The notes beneath the pieces were generated by a model. That model was not told where the DNA came from, searched no databases, and was given only the letters and a program-made list of their open reading frames with translations. Below are positions 47,526-58,064 of a stretch of 64,000 nucleotides of DNA, piece by piece. Numbering within the stretch: the first letter of the stretch is position 1; every line of letters starts with the position of its first letter. Location of the stretch: positions 148,560,961 through 148,624,960 of the forward strand of contig NC_061115.1 in the NCBI RefSeq assembly GCF_002878395.1. The letters are read 5' to 3'. This DNA is from Capsicum annuum (lineage: Eukaryota; Streptophyta; Magnoliopsida; Solanales; Solanaceae). A program made the translations under genes and the position numbers.

Positions 47526-49214
47526 CTAGCAATGAGATATTAATTGATAGGTTGCCAAGCTTAGCAAGGAATATCTTGAATTTAGCATTGTCTTCCTTCT
47601 TTTGAGCCTTTGAGGGAATAGGGGAGGAACCTTAATGGTAGGCAACAGATCACTTTGTTTTTCATTATTCTTAACTACCTTCAAATCTTCCTCTTCATCA
47701 TCCACTTCTTCACTTTGCATCGGTTTTTTTCATTCCCTTCTTGAGACTTCAAAGTCTCATTATTTGAATTATTCACAAGCTTCTTCTTCAAATTGGTTTG
47801 TTCAATATTGGTCTCTTTTTTAATATCCACCATAAGACCACCGAGATCTTTGGCACTCCTAGTGATAATTGCCAATACTTGGGCATTATTTTTTGGATTC
47901 ACAATAGTATTACTAAGAAGACCTCTTTTTTGTATAGAATTAAGTTAAGTAGAGATTTGACCAATTTGAGTCTCCAAATGCTTGATCGAGATGTAATTTG
48001 ATGCAACTATTTGGTTGATTTGTGAAAAGTCACCGTTTAATTCGTAAACCACCTTGTCCGTTTCTTCCACTCTCATCAAAATCCTTGCTAACATATCCTC
48101 GGTCTTGAATTTTTTGGATCAATGGAGTTGGATTCTTTACCCTTTGCTCGATCATAGGGAGGCACATATCGATCATATTCTTTTTCTTTGTATCTCCAAT
48201 CATGATCTCTATCATGATCATGCCAATCCCGCTCTCTTTCAGGATCCATCCAACATTGGTTCCTACCTTGCCTTTGATAGGTCGGGTGGGAACCCATCGA
48301 ATAGTTAGCTAAATACTTAATTTTTTCATCAAGCCTCTTGACCTCTTCTTCATCATAGCCCTTGGATGTTAGGGCATTCACTATTTTTGTGGGTGCACCC
48401 ATCACATGCTTCATTAGCAACTCCAATTGTGTCATCATTTTTGCCATATTTTTTTCTCTCTCTCTTCATCTCTCTTTCTTTGCTATTTATCAATATAGGA
48501 GGTGGTCAGAGACCCTTTAGCTACCTCAGGGTCTCGGTTATGCCATCCCTATTTTTTCTCTATGACTTTCTCATGCAATTTTAAAGACATATTATAAGAC
48601 AACTTCATAAGTGAAGCCCCGGCCACATTATCCACCACATTTTTGTTTAGTTGATCCAAAGTCTGGTAGAAAATTTGGAGAATCATCTTCTCTGGGACTT
48701 CGTAGTTGGGAAATTAAATGGGCTTCCCATTAAATCTCTCCACACCTTGTATAAAGGCTCTTCATTTAATTAACGAAAGTTTGTGCTTTTATCACACATC
48801 ACACAATTGCAACACCTTGGATGGTGAGAAGTATGGATCTAAAAATACAATGGTAAGCTCATCCCATGAAGTAATTGAACCTATTAGAAGAGATCGAAGC
48901 CATAATACCGCCTTACTCGTTAGAAAAGACAAAAAGAGGCATAACCGTATGGATTCTTGTGAGATATAGGCAATATCGAAGGGGGCACATACTTCTACAA
49001 AATTCTTCAAGTGCAAATTAGGGTCCTCATGAGCTTGCCCCCTAAAGAGACCCTTCATTTGAAGTATGTGTAATATAACACTTATGATGTGGAATACCCC
49101 GTTCCTTTGATTAGGTGGGATACAGATAGCACTCGCATATCCAACATCATGGAGTTGCTCCTCGTCATCAAGGAGACCATCAAAAGTCTCGACATTACTT
49201 GCATGGTCACTCAT
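47526..49214 (-). pseudogene. Gypsy gag remnant
   Basis: It starts near MSDHASNVETFDGLL (ATG at 49214) and continues GLFRGQAHEDPNLHLKNFVEVC, ESIRLCLFLSFLTSKAVLWL and GSITSWDELTIVFL, the retrotransposon gag core. Later frames give a segment with QRQGRNQCWMDPERERDWHD and a Lys/Glu-rich tail. Several stops and frameshifts interrupt it. Confidence 0.82.
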
Positions 49215-49357
49215 GGTGTCATGGATGCTATTGAATTCAACTAAAAAAGAAATAAAAACAACAAACAAAATAAGTCAAAACCACCACGGGTATACCTGAA
49301 GCAATAATCAACATCGCACAAGTGAAAAAGTCTCACTCCCCTGCAATAATGCTATTT

Positions 49358-50775
49358 TTATCACGCTCACTTGTACTGTAGTTTTAATATAGGACGATCG
49401 TTGTTAATAAATCTCAACTCATGTTGAGGTGAAATCCTCGAGGAGTAAGTCTAGTCTTCAAATCCTATAGATATCGATAACTTCTAAGTGTATGCCCGTA
49501 GTGTAAACAAAGTAAAATACATGAATTAAAATTTGGGGAATTGGTTTGCAAGAGTTGTTTTACCAAATACTACTCAAACTATCAACTCAAAGCGATGATT
49601 GTGGTTAAGATTTCAATATGAGACAAGTCTTGGAATTATTTTTTTCAAGGGGAAAATATTTCATGGGTTCATGGTAATTGAGTGCAAATTCTAGTTATCA
49701 ACTACATGGGTAGGCTAGGTTAGGAGTTCTTGAGGCTAATTTTTCAATTCAAGATTATCACCCGTGGATCCTTTCGGATACCTCATGAATGTGACAAACA
49801 AAATCACCTAATACCTCAATTGGGCATCTCTATTTCTAGGAAGATGCCCAAGATCTAGCTAATTCTCAACTCACCCTTATTTCTAAGATGATGAAAAGAT
49901 CATAAGCTAAACCTTACTATTGTTCACTAATACCTTGTTACCCATATTTCTCTTTCAAGGATGATATAGGATCAAAGGTACACTCACATCCCTCTTTCAA
50001 GGATGATGTGAGAGTTTGAGAATTTAGGGTTTTCACTCATAAATCTTAACTAAATCAAGCAAGCATTAGTTAAATCCACAATCAATGACCAAGAATCTAC
50101 ACTACTAAATCACAACCCATACATATTTGCACCTTATTTCAATATAATCCCAAGATAAGAAAATTTAGTTACTCATGAAGTTAGAGATAAAAGATATACC
50201 AAAAGGGTGAATCAATACTTCTATTGAAGATGTACACAGTAATATTCTTTAATTCAACTTTAATTTCACTAAACTCAAATTAGAAATTTAAACACAATGG
50301 TTTCCCAAATTTGTAGGGTTTTCAAAGTCTCTAAATTCAATTCTCAAAGTGATGAATGCCAAATAAGAAAGGGTTTTTGCTTTATAAAGGATTTGGGGTT
50401 AGCTACATAGAATTACACCATTGTCCCTGGGTATAAAACCGTGATGTCGTGATCCCTGCATTTTATCTGCGATCGCCATAAGATCATAGCAATTGCTGGC
50501 AGTTGACCAAGCTTTACTGGCCACAATCGCGACCCTTAGACCGCGGTTGCGGTAACTGAGATCAATTCCTGCTCAGGGTCTTCTAGATTTTGTATTTTTC
50601 TTCTCTTATTGATCCCTTTTAAGCTCAATTCCACTTCCTTCATTCTCATCAACTGTATACCTGCAAAATGTTGAAATTAGTGCATTCAACTAACAAAGTT
50701 GTCTTATTCATACCTTTAAATCATAGTAATATGCACGAATTTGGATGTAATGAGTGGTAAATTTACTACTCATCA
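49358..50775 (-). repeat. 5' LTR of the gypsy element (1418 bp)
   Basis: Collinear with 42581-44061, with scattered substitutions and small indels. The inner end has mutated (TTATCACG for TGATCACG). It carries the same CpG cluster (50440-50590), with several CG sites decayed to TG or CA. Confidence 0.92.
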
Positions 50776-50780
50776 GTCTT

Positions 50781-51251
50781 ACCTTTAAGGCAAGAGTTAT
50801 CGAGCATCTCATAATCAAAATATAATGTGTCTGTGTCAACTCTTACCCATGGAGCGTGACTTATTGTTTGAAAGCCCTTTGGTTAAGTCTTTCCTCTAAG
50901 ATAAGAGTTATAAAATATCTCATAATATAAATTAAAACACAATATGGTAGTGTCAAATCTTATCCATGGGGCGTAACTTGTTGCTTGAAAGCCCTTGGAC
51001 TAAGTCCTGCCTCTAAGGAAAGAGTTATAGAGCATCTCATAAATCAATACACTGTGGTAGTGTCAACTCTTGCCCATAAGGCATAACTTGTTGCTTGATG
51101 GTCATTGGGCTATGTCTTGCTTCTAAGGCAAGAGTTATAGAATATTTCATAAGTAAAAAATAATGTGGTAGTGTTGACTCTTGCCCAATGTACGTAACTT
51201 GTTGTTTGAAAATCTTTTAAAACGTAACTTGTTGTTTGAAAGTCCTATATC
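50781..51251 (+). repeat. Tandem array of about 110-bp units, middle part
   Basis: Continues the array from 42130-42580 after the gypsy element. Units start near 50867, 50984, 51086, 51195 and 51225. The last unit is cut at CCTATATC by the hAT MITE. Confidence 0.88.
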
Positions 51252-51423
51252 TAGGGCTGGACATAAAATACCAAAAATCAAATTACCGAACCAAATCAAA
51301 AAATTTGGTAATTTGATATTTGATATGGTATCTAGGGGTAAAATTTTAATATTTTGATATTTGAGATTGTGTTTGTTAAAAGATATTAATACCGTTTGGT
51401 ATTCAATATTTACCGAATATCAA

Positions 51424-51459
<36 letters not shown>

Positions 51460-51784
51460 CGATATGTCTAACTACTCAATAGACAATAGTATTAGTTAAT
51501 CCCAAAGAATCTCTTGGCCTTGGTAATATATTTGTAAAAAGCAACAAAAGAAATACTAAATAGGGTTTCTATTAAATATACTCTTTGAAGTTTAAACGTA
51601 CATTTGGACATTTTCAATTTTAATATGATATTAACAAAAATTATACCGAACCGAGGTTTAATTATCGATTATCGAATTACCGAACCGATGTTTATAAGTA
51701 TGGTATGTGGTATCTACTTTCAAATATCGATTACCGAATTCAAAATTTAAAAATACCGAACCGAATACCGAATGCCCACCCCTA
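51252..51784. mobile_element. hAT-type MITE, 533 bp
   Basis: Termini TAGGGCTGGACAT and ATGCCCACCCCTA are inverted repeats with two differences. The 8-bp duplication CCTATATC is perfect (51244-51251 and 51785-51792). The inside has repeated ACCGAACC text and a (TA)n run at 51427-51456. It has no coding capacity. Confidence 0.92.
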
Positions 51785-51792
51785 CCTATATC

Positions 51793-51893
51793 TTGTCTCT
51801 AAGGCTAGATTTATAGAATATATCATAATTAAAAAAATAATGTAGTAGTGTCAATTCTTACCCATGGGGCGTAACTTGTTGTTTGGAAGGAAT
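51793..51893 (+). repeat. Tandem array of about 110-bp units, right end
   Basis: TTGTCTCTAAGGCTAGATTT continues the interrupted unit. The array ends with GGGGCGTAACTTGTTGTTTGG before the right arm. Confidence 0.85.
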
Positions 51894-51894
51894 C

Positions 51895-52025
51895 GAAGAA
51901 AAAAATGATAAAAGTTGCGAAAAAATGTAAAAAGATATTTAAAAAGAAAAAAATAAAAATCAAAGAAAAAAAATATAGAAGTTGAGAGGTCAAAAGAAAA
52001 AAAAAAAAAAGGAAAAAAAAAAAAG

Positions 52026-52079
<54 letters not shown>

Positions 52080-52458
52080 AAAAAAAAAACAAAAAAGAGA
52101 TTTAAAAAAAAAAAGAAGTTGAGAGGAGAAAAGAAAAAAAGTAAGGTCTAAAAAAAAAAGAAATAAACAAAAATTAAAGTAAAATAAAAAAGACAAAAAA
52201 ATAAAAAGAATAAGTTGAGAGGAAGGAAGGAAAAAAAGAGTAAGGATTGAAAAAAATCAAAACTAAAACTAAAAAAAGTAAAACAAAAAAAGAAATTGAA
52301 AGATAAATAAGTATGGAGTTGTCTAGCAAAGATATAGGTGGACAAATAGGTAATTGTTCTACATATGAAAAAGAAGAGATGCTAGTTTTGTAGACTTTTT
52401 TTTATGAAGGACAAAAAACAAAGTCATCCATTATGAGAGCTATTTATGTAGTTTACCC
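51895..52458 (-). repeat. Right inverted arm of the Mutator-like element (purine-rich)
   Basis: 51895-52320 is nearly all A and G on the plus strand, with an A-rich core around 52025-52090. The outer part matches the left arm in inverse orientation. The Phe-rich minus-strand open frames here are compositional by-products. Confidence 0.75.
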
Positions 52459-52479
52459 ACTAGTAATCCATATCATTTT

Positions 52480-52666
52480 GAGTTTAAATTTTGTGCACTG
52501 TCAGTGCATAAATATTCTACACTATCAGGTAAATTTGACCTGCTATTGCAAGTTACTCAATTTTTTACAAAAAAAAAATAAAAATTGGGTAACCTGCAAT
52601 AGCAAGTCAAGTTTACATGACAGTGTAGGATATTTTGTACACTGATAGTGCACAAAACTTAAATTC
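52480..52666. mobile_element. MULE-type MITE, 187 bp foldback
   Basis: Ends GAGTTTAAATTTTGTGCACT and its near-perfect inverse (AGTGCACAAAACTTAAATTC). The two halves pair along most of the element, around an A-rich centre (52561-52585). The flanking 9-bp duplication TATCATTTT is perfect (52471-52479 and 52667-52675). Confidence 0.9.
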
Positions 52667-52747
52667 TATCATTTTATGTAGCATACTTTTCGTTTTTGTT
52701 CTTCCGAAGAAAAATATCATCTTATTATAATTAGAAAAAAATTATAC

Positions 52748-52905
52748 TTCCTTCATTCCTTTTTAACTGCTCCTCTCATTTTTTATAAGTCGATTTGACT
52801 AAGTTATAAAGCTAATTAGATTAATTTAATTTTTAAATTAAAATTTAGATATTAAAAAACTACATGAAAATACTATAAATTTGTTATAAATATACTATAT
52901 ATAGT
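52748..52905. mobile_element. Possible truncated Stowaway-like MITE
   Basis: ACTTCCTTCATTCCTTTTTAAC resembles the CTCCCTCCGTTTC-type end, and the following AAGTTATAAAGCTAATTAGA text is AT-rich. No matching right end is seen before the copia fragment. Confidence 0.3.
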
Positions 52906-53110
52906 GAATGTCTACTTTACCATATATTGTGTATGTCTATTTATGGAAAAGTTATAAACCCCAAGGTTTGTTTTCCCCTATAATCCCTCAAGAGAAATAA
53001 CAATTACTCTCTATTCTCTTTACTCTTCTTCTTTGTTCTTTATTATTTTATAACATGTTATCAGCACGAAACTCTGCCATATCAAATTTGAAGGCTAAGG
53101 TATTATTTTC
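52906..53110 (+). mobile_element. Copia fragment: LTR 3' part, primer site and gag start
   Basis: AGTGAATGTCTACTTTACC...CCCTCAAGAGAAATAACAAT...TATTTTATAACA is the plus-strand counterpart of the 1968-5954 family LTR. It is followed directly by TGTTATCAGCACGAAACTCT, the same primer-site position, and TCAAATTTGAAGGCTAAGG. It is truncated on the left and stops at the next gypsy remnant. Confidence 0.65.
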
Positions 53111-55401
53111 TTTTTTTTTTTCATATTGCTAATAATCTTACAAAATCTGGGTTCTTGGTGTGAAACCCAAACCCGATGAGAGAAGCTACCACTTAGTCAT
53201 ACTCCTCCACTTCATCTCATTCATAATTCCAAAATACCCCAACCAATAGGTCATTCAATAAGCTTACATCAACATGGTTAGATACCTCACCATCAATAAC
53301 TTCAATGACCGAGATGACTTTCTTGTCCATCGATTATTTCATAGTCTTGCATATGTTGAAAGATATCAGTTCACCATCCAATCTAAACTTTATTTCCCCA
53401 GACTCTACACCTACCAATGAATTCCCGATAGCCATAAATTTCCTCCCAATAATAATGGGAATGTCCATATCTATGGCATAATCCATCATAACAAAGCTGA
53501 ACGGATAAATGAATCGGTCTACTTTTACTAGAACATCATGGAGGATCCTAATAGGTTTTTTAACGGATCGATCAGTCATGAGAAACTTTATTTTGGTGGG
53601 TCTTTGCTTGCCCAACCCAAGTTTGTGAAATATAGCTTAGGGAATGAGGTTTACACTTTCCCCAAGGTCACACAATGCCTTAGCAAATGTGAAAGTTCCA
53701 ATGGAGCATGAGATTGTAAAGGCACCGGGATCCTTCCTCTTTTCAACATACGTACTTGTCACGATGGCGCTACAATGGTGAGTAATCTCTATGGTCTTCT
53801 CTTCCACAAGATTTTTCTTAGACACCAAGTTATTCATAAATTTAGCATACCCCAGCATGTCTTGAAATGCCTTAATAAGAGGGATATTAATAGAGATATT
53901 GCTAAACTTATCAAAGAGTTTGTTGATTTTATCATGCTTTCCCTTCCTCATTGACCATTGTTTGCAAGGTGGATACATGGGAGTTGGGGGAATAGAAATA
54001 ATTTGACACTTGTTATTAATAGGCTTCCTTATCGATATCTCTTTTAACTTTGACTTCTCAACATTGGCCTTTTTTCTCTTTCCTTATGACGCATCTCTAT
54101 CTTGCGTTTCTTCGTTATGCCTCTCTATTAAAAAATTTGATATTTTTCTCACTTTTGCCTCAAGTTTTTGAATCGCAGAGGAGTGAGATGTAAATATTTG
54201 GTGGAGCATTGAGAATTCACTTCGTATTTTATTTACCACTTCTTCGATCCTCTTAATATTACTTTACATTCACACTAAAATCTCTTTATCAGTCTTCTCT
54301 TTCTTTTAAAGATGTACGGTGTTTATTTTTTTTCGATTCCGACCTTGATTCCCATCTTGACCTTGTGGGTCAAGATGGAAATTCTATGAGTTCCTAGGTG
54401 TCATCCTTAGCTCATCACCCATTGCCTCTTCCTCCTTATTGCCATAGGTCTTAACTTCTATTACATCTATCATACTTATACTTTCCATTGAGCCTCCTAA
54501 CAAATGATCAAGTAAAAGTTCGAGGCATGATATCACCTTGCTAATCTTTGATTCAGTCTCTTCTTCATCTTTCCCATCGTTACACACAAAGGATAAGGAG
54601 AGAGCCCCCTCAACATCCTTTTTATCCCAACACTTACACCAAATTGCTACTTGGTCCAACACTTTTGAAACAATCCCGTATGATGAGTTTATGATTGATC
54701 CACCTGATACATTGTCCACTATGGATTTGTTTTGTTAGTCCAATACTAGATAGAAGATTTAGAGAAGTATCTTCTCTAGCACCTCATGCGCGGGGCAATT
54801 CAAAAGTGTTTCTTTAAACCTTTCCCAAGCGTCGTACCATGATTCCTTGTGGTATTGACGAAATTTAACAATATCATCCCTCAACCTTAATTTACTATAT
54901 GGTCGGAATTATTGTCCTAGAAAGACCTCCATAAGACTTGTCCATAAAGTGACCAATCCGGTGGGCAAAGATCTTAGCCACCGTATCGTCTTTTCTATGC
55001 GAGATAGCGGAAAAAGGCGTACCTAAATGGATTCTTGAGATATATGTGCGAATTTGAACAGAGCACAAATCTCTACAAAACCTTTTAAGTGAGAATTTGG
55101 GTCTACATGAGCTTCACCCCCGAAAAGTCCCTTTAGGTAGAGCAATGCCATCATCACACTTATCACATAGAATTTTCCATGCTCCTCGGTGGGGGGGAAT
55201 AAGAATTTCACTTTCACGATCTCTGTGTACGCAACAAACTGAGTCCCCATAATTCATGATGACTTAAAAACAATTAAATTTCTCTTACTCAAAGATCAAA
55301 AACAACAAAGACGTTAAATTACCCCAGTCCGGGTATTCCCACATAAGAGTAGCACCTTCAAAGTGAAATTTATATTTCACTCCCCGACAACGGCGCTAAT
55401 T
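53111..55401 (-). pseudogene. Gypsy element B interior: gag and protease remnants
   Basis: Gag (55250 leftwards) has GLFGGEAHVDPNSHLKGFVEIC and HISQESIRLRLF, then EVFLG and KESWYDAWERFKE. The protease region has ALCDLGESVNLIP, LMTDRSVKKPIRIL and DMDIPIIIGRKFMAI. Stops and frameshifts are frequent. The primer site (minus GCGCCGTTGTCGGGGAGTG, about 55382-55399) adjoins LTR B, so the element runs right to left. Its 3' half and left LTR are missing. Confidence 0.8.
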
Positions 55402-56936
55402 TGATAACACTCAACTCACTCCCATATCTGAGGGTTAAGGTAGTCATTGTCAAGTAACCCACTGTAAATTGGAGTCGAATCTCAAAGAGTAAATGTTACA
55501 GACTTCCAACCTATGGGTGCTCAAGTTACTATAAGGTTACCCAAAATTCTAATGGAAACAACATGTATAAGTAAATGGGGGGGGGGGGGGGCATTTGTTG
55601 AATATTCTTCACACAAACTTTAACTAGTATGGAGTGAGTTCTATCTTTGGTCCAAATTCAAGGTTTGGAGGAATCTTGGGATTATGTCTCCTTAGAGGTA
55701 ACGTATGTGGGATAATGTTTGTTTATCAAGGGATTTAGTTGGTAAGTACTGCACTGGATAGGTCGAATGTCATTGAGGTCAATATTTTGATAAAACCATA
55801 ATGAATTCACCCATTGGCTCTTTCGAGCACTTAATAAGTGTGGAGTTTATGTAACCACCCAAAACCTCAACCAAGATCCTTACTTCTAGGATGATGTTGT
55901 GACATGATTTACATTTCCAAAACACTTATTTCTAAGATTGCAAAGGGTAGTAAACCAATGACTTAGTTTTTGACCATTGCCTTATCCCCCAATAATCCTC
56001 TTTCGAGGATGTTATAGGTTACCTAATATTCATCTAAGCCCCTCTTTAGAGCTTGCAGCTTTCACCCATCAAACCAATTTGGAAATTTGGAGTTTTTACC
56101 CATTAAATCCCAACTCATAAGCTCAAAAAATGGTGAAATCCATACTCAACAACTTAAATTTATGCAAACACAACAATACCCATATACAATTATGCACTAG
56201 TTCAACATAATCCCAAGACTAAAGAAATTAGATACTCATTAGATAAGGGAAAAGAAAGTTTCCCAACAATGTATCCATGGAACTCATACTAAGAGGGGAT
56301 GAAATAATCTTCAATTCCACATTCTAATTTTCACTAATTTCTCCTTAGAGACAAAAAATCACAATGATAGAAAAACTATCTAAAAGTTATCTTCCTCTCC
56401 TCTACCCCCTAAATTATAGGGTTTTCTTCCTCTCCAAAATTGTTTTTAAATATCCATCTAAATCTTAACTCAGTTGAACAATTTACCAAACTGCCTTTCT
56501 TTCATTTAGCCTGCAATGCTGCGATCGTGAGGCTTGACTGCGATCGCACAACCATGGTCATAGTTATGACCTAGTGATCACATGATGCTGGTCAACTTGC
56601 TTGATTTGCGATTTGTAGATTAGACCGCAATCGCATTATCAAAAGCTAAATAGGTTCTCTACTTGGCTGATAGCAATCGCGGTGATCTGCTTGTGACCAC
56701 GATACCCGTAGTCCTTTCAGCTGTGAGTATTCAGCTGTGAGTATTCAGCTGTACCTTTTCTGCTTCCTTTTTATTATTTCATGCTTTAATCCACTTCTTT
56801 CTATCTTTTCAACTCTATAACTGCAAGGAGTGGATATTAGTGTACTTACTCACACTTAGGTCTCACTAAATTAGTTAAATCAAGGCAAAGTGTAAGAATG
56901 TTGGATGTAAATGAGTTGTAAAATTACCATTTATTA
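55402..56936 (-). repeat. LTR of gypsy element B
   Basis: Begins TGATAACACTCAACTC next to the primer site. It shares with the LTRs at 42581 and 49358 the order of blocks, including ACATAATCCCAAGACTAAAG then TACTCATTAGATAAGGG, and a GATCGC cluster at 56515-56725. A 13-base G run occurs at about 55578-55590. The right end near 56936 has lost a clear CA terminus. Confidence 0.7.
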
Positions 56937-58064
56937 CTGCTGAACTGAGTGTTTATCAAATTTTGTAATGCCGCAACTTGAGCTGATAAAGTGGTGTATT
57001 GGTTTACCTTCAACAAACCTGGAACTTTCTTTGTGGCACTCCTAGAATCACCATGCCACTTTAGATTTCCTTGTGCGATACAGTTCAATAAAGTGTACAA
57101 CTCATCATATGCCATCTCAAGAGCTTGACCACCTACAGCTGAATCTAGCAATATATTTTGTATTATCCCCCCTCAAGGCATGATTTTGAGATAGAATCTC
57201 TTGAAAGAGAAAAAAACATAAATATTTTCTCTCCCTAATTTGTAGATCTCTATTCTGAAGCATAGTGATCAAGAGCCTCAACAAAAGTATGAGCAAGTAC
57301 CTCATTAGGCTGTTGATGGTGTGGACAGTCCCGAAGCAGTGTCTTAAAGCGCTCCCAAGAATGATAAAGATTCTCATCTAGCTTCTGTTTGAAGTAACTA
57401 TCTCACTATGAAGTCTCACAGTCTTGCCAGACGTGAAAAATTGGATAAGGAATTTTTTAGCCATGTCGTCCCATGATGTGATTGAATTTTCTGATTCCAC
57501 ATTCAACCACTTTTTTTCCTTTCCCAATCAGTGAAAAAGAGAGAAATGTCATCCTTACGTAATCTGTATTCACACCTGTGGGGATGAATATGTAACCAAT
57601 TTTAAGAAAATTTCACAAGTGGGCCAATGAATCTTTATGTGAAAGCAAACTCTCCACTCCTAATCAGAAGTTATACCATATTCTGTTTGAGTTCAAAATT
57701 GCCTCCAGCTTCTAGCTTTTGAAACGGGGAGATCAAATTTGTTAGAAGTAGGATTGCCACTTCTCTAACTGTCCTGTGGGTTCTTGTTCTTCCGCCATTA
57801 TAGTAGGATCTGCTTGATTTTCTTCTAGTTGCGGAAGTTGAGGGAGAATGTATGCTTCTTATCTTCTTTGATGGAAGTGTTGCTCAGGTTTGGGGCTTGG
57901 TTCAACTAAATTCCAATCCCTTACTAGCTTACTAACCTGTTAACCAATTTCCTACAAATTACAAAACCAAGACCAAGCATAAAACACCAAATAAATCTAA
58001 AAAGCAAAACTAAAATAAAAATAGTTACCAAATTTTAAAGTCTCCGGTAACGACGCCAAAAACA
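56937..58064 (-). pseudogene. Gypsy element C gag remnant
   Basis: Minus-strand frames include SITSWDDMAKKFLIQFFTSGKT, broken by stops, and AVGGQALEMAYDELYTLLN followed by STLSAQVAAL-type text, typical of Athila/Tat gag. The primer-site text minus GGCGTCGTTACCGGAGA (about 58034-58060) borders LTR C. Only gag is left. Confidence 0.72.

Larger units (their letters stand above)
42581..50775 (-). mobile_element. Ty3-gypsy (Athila/Tat-like) element, non-autonomous, with both LTRs
   Basis: The LTRs are 42581-44061 and 49358-50775. The perfect 5-bp duplication GTCTT (42576-42580 and 50776-50780) interrupts a 110-bp tandem repeat unit whose sequence continues across the insertion. The minus strand has a G-rich tract (AGTTAGGGGTG) before the left LTR and a decayed primer site (GCATTATTGCAGGGGAGTGAG, from GGCGCCGTTGCCGGGGA-type) next to the right LTR. 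The interior holds gag and protease remnants, and an unrelated-looking ORF remnant near the left LTR. I see no reverse transcriptase, RNase H or integrase motifs. Confidence 0.9.
41519..52458. mobile_element. Mutator-like element with long inverted arms and tandem-repeat core, split by two insertions
   Basis: The left arm (41519 to about 42100) and right arm (about 51895 to 52458) are inverted copies. Both show CATAATGGATG, then a TAGAACAA.TAC..TTTTG.C box, then long pyrimidine-rich DNA on the outward-reading strand. The outermost bases align as TAGGAAATTACGTGGG against GGGTAAACTACATAAA, mostly G/A changes. They are flanked by ACTAGCAAT (41510-41518) and ACTAGTAAT (52459-52467), a 9-bp duplication with one mismatch. 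A 9-bp duplication plus arms over 500 bp is the Mutator pattern. Removing the gypsy element and hAT MITE with their duplications leaves about 2.2 kb: two arms and a core of about 110-bp tandem repeats. No transposase is present. Confidence 0.7.

Noticed and set aside
51829..52345. Minus-strand poly-Phe open frames
   Set aside because: Translation of the A-rich, purine-only right arm of the Mutator-like element.
55578..55590. Run of 13 G as a functional element
   Set aside because: A homopolymer inside a decayed LTR; it could be slippage or an assembly artefact, and nothing else supports a role.
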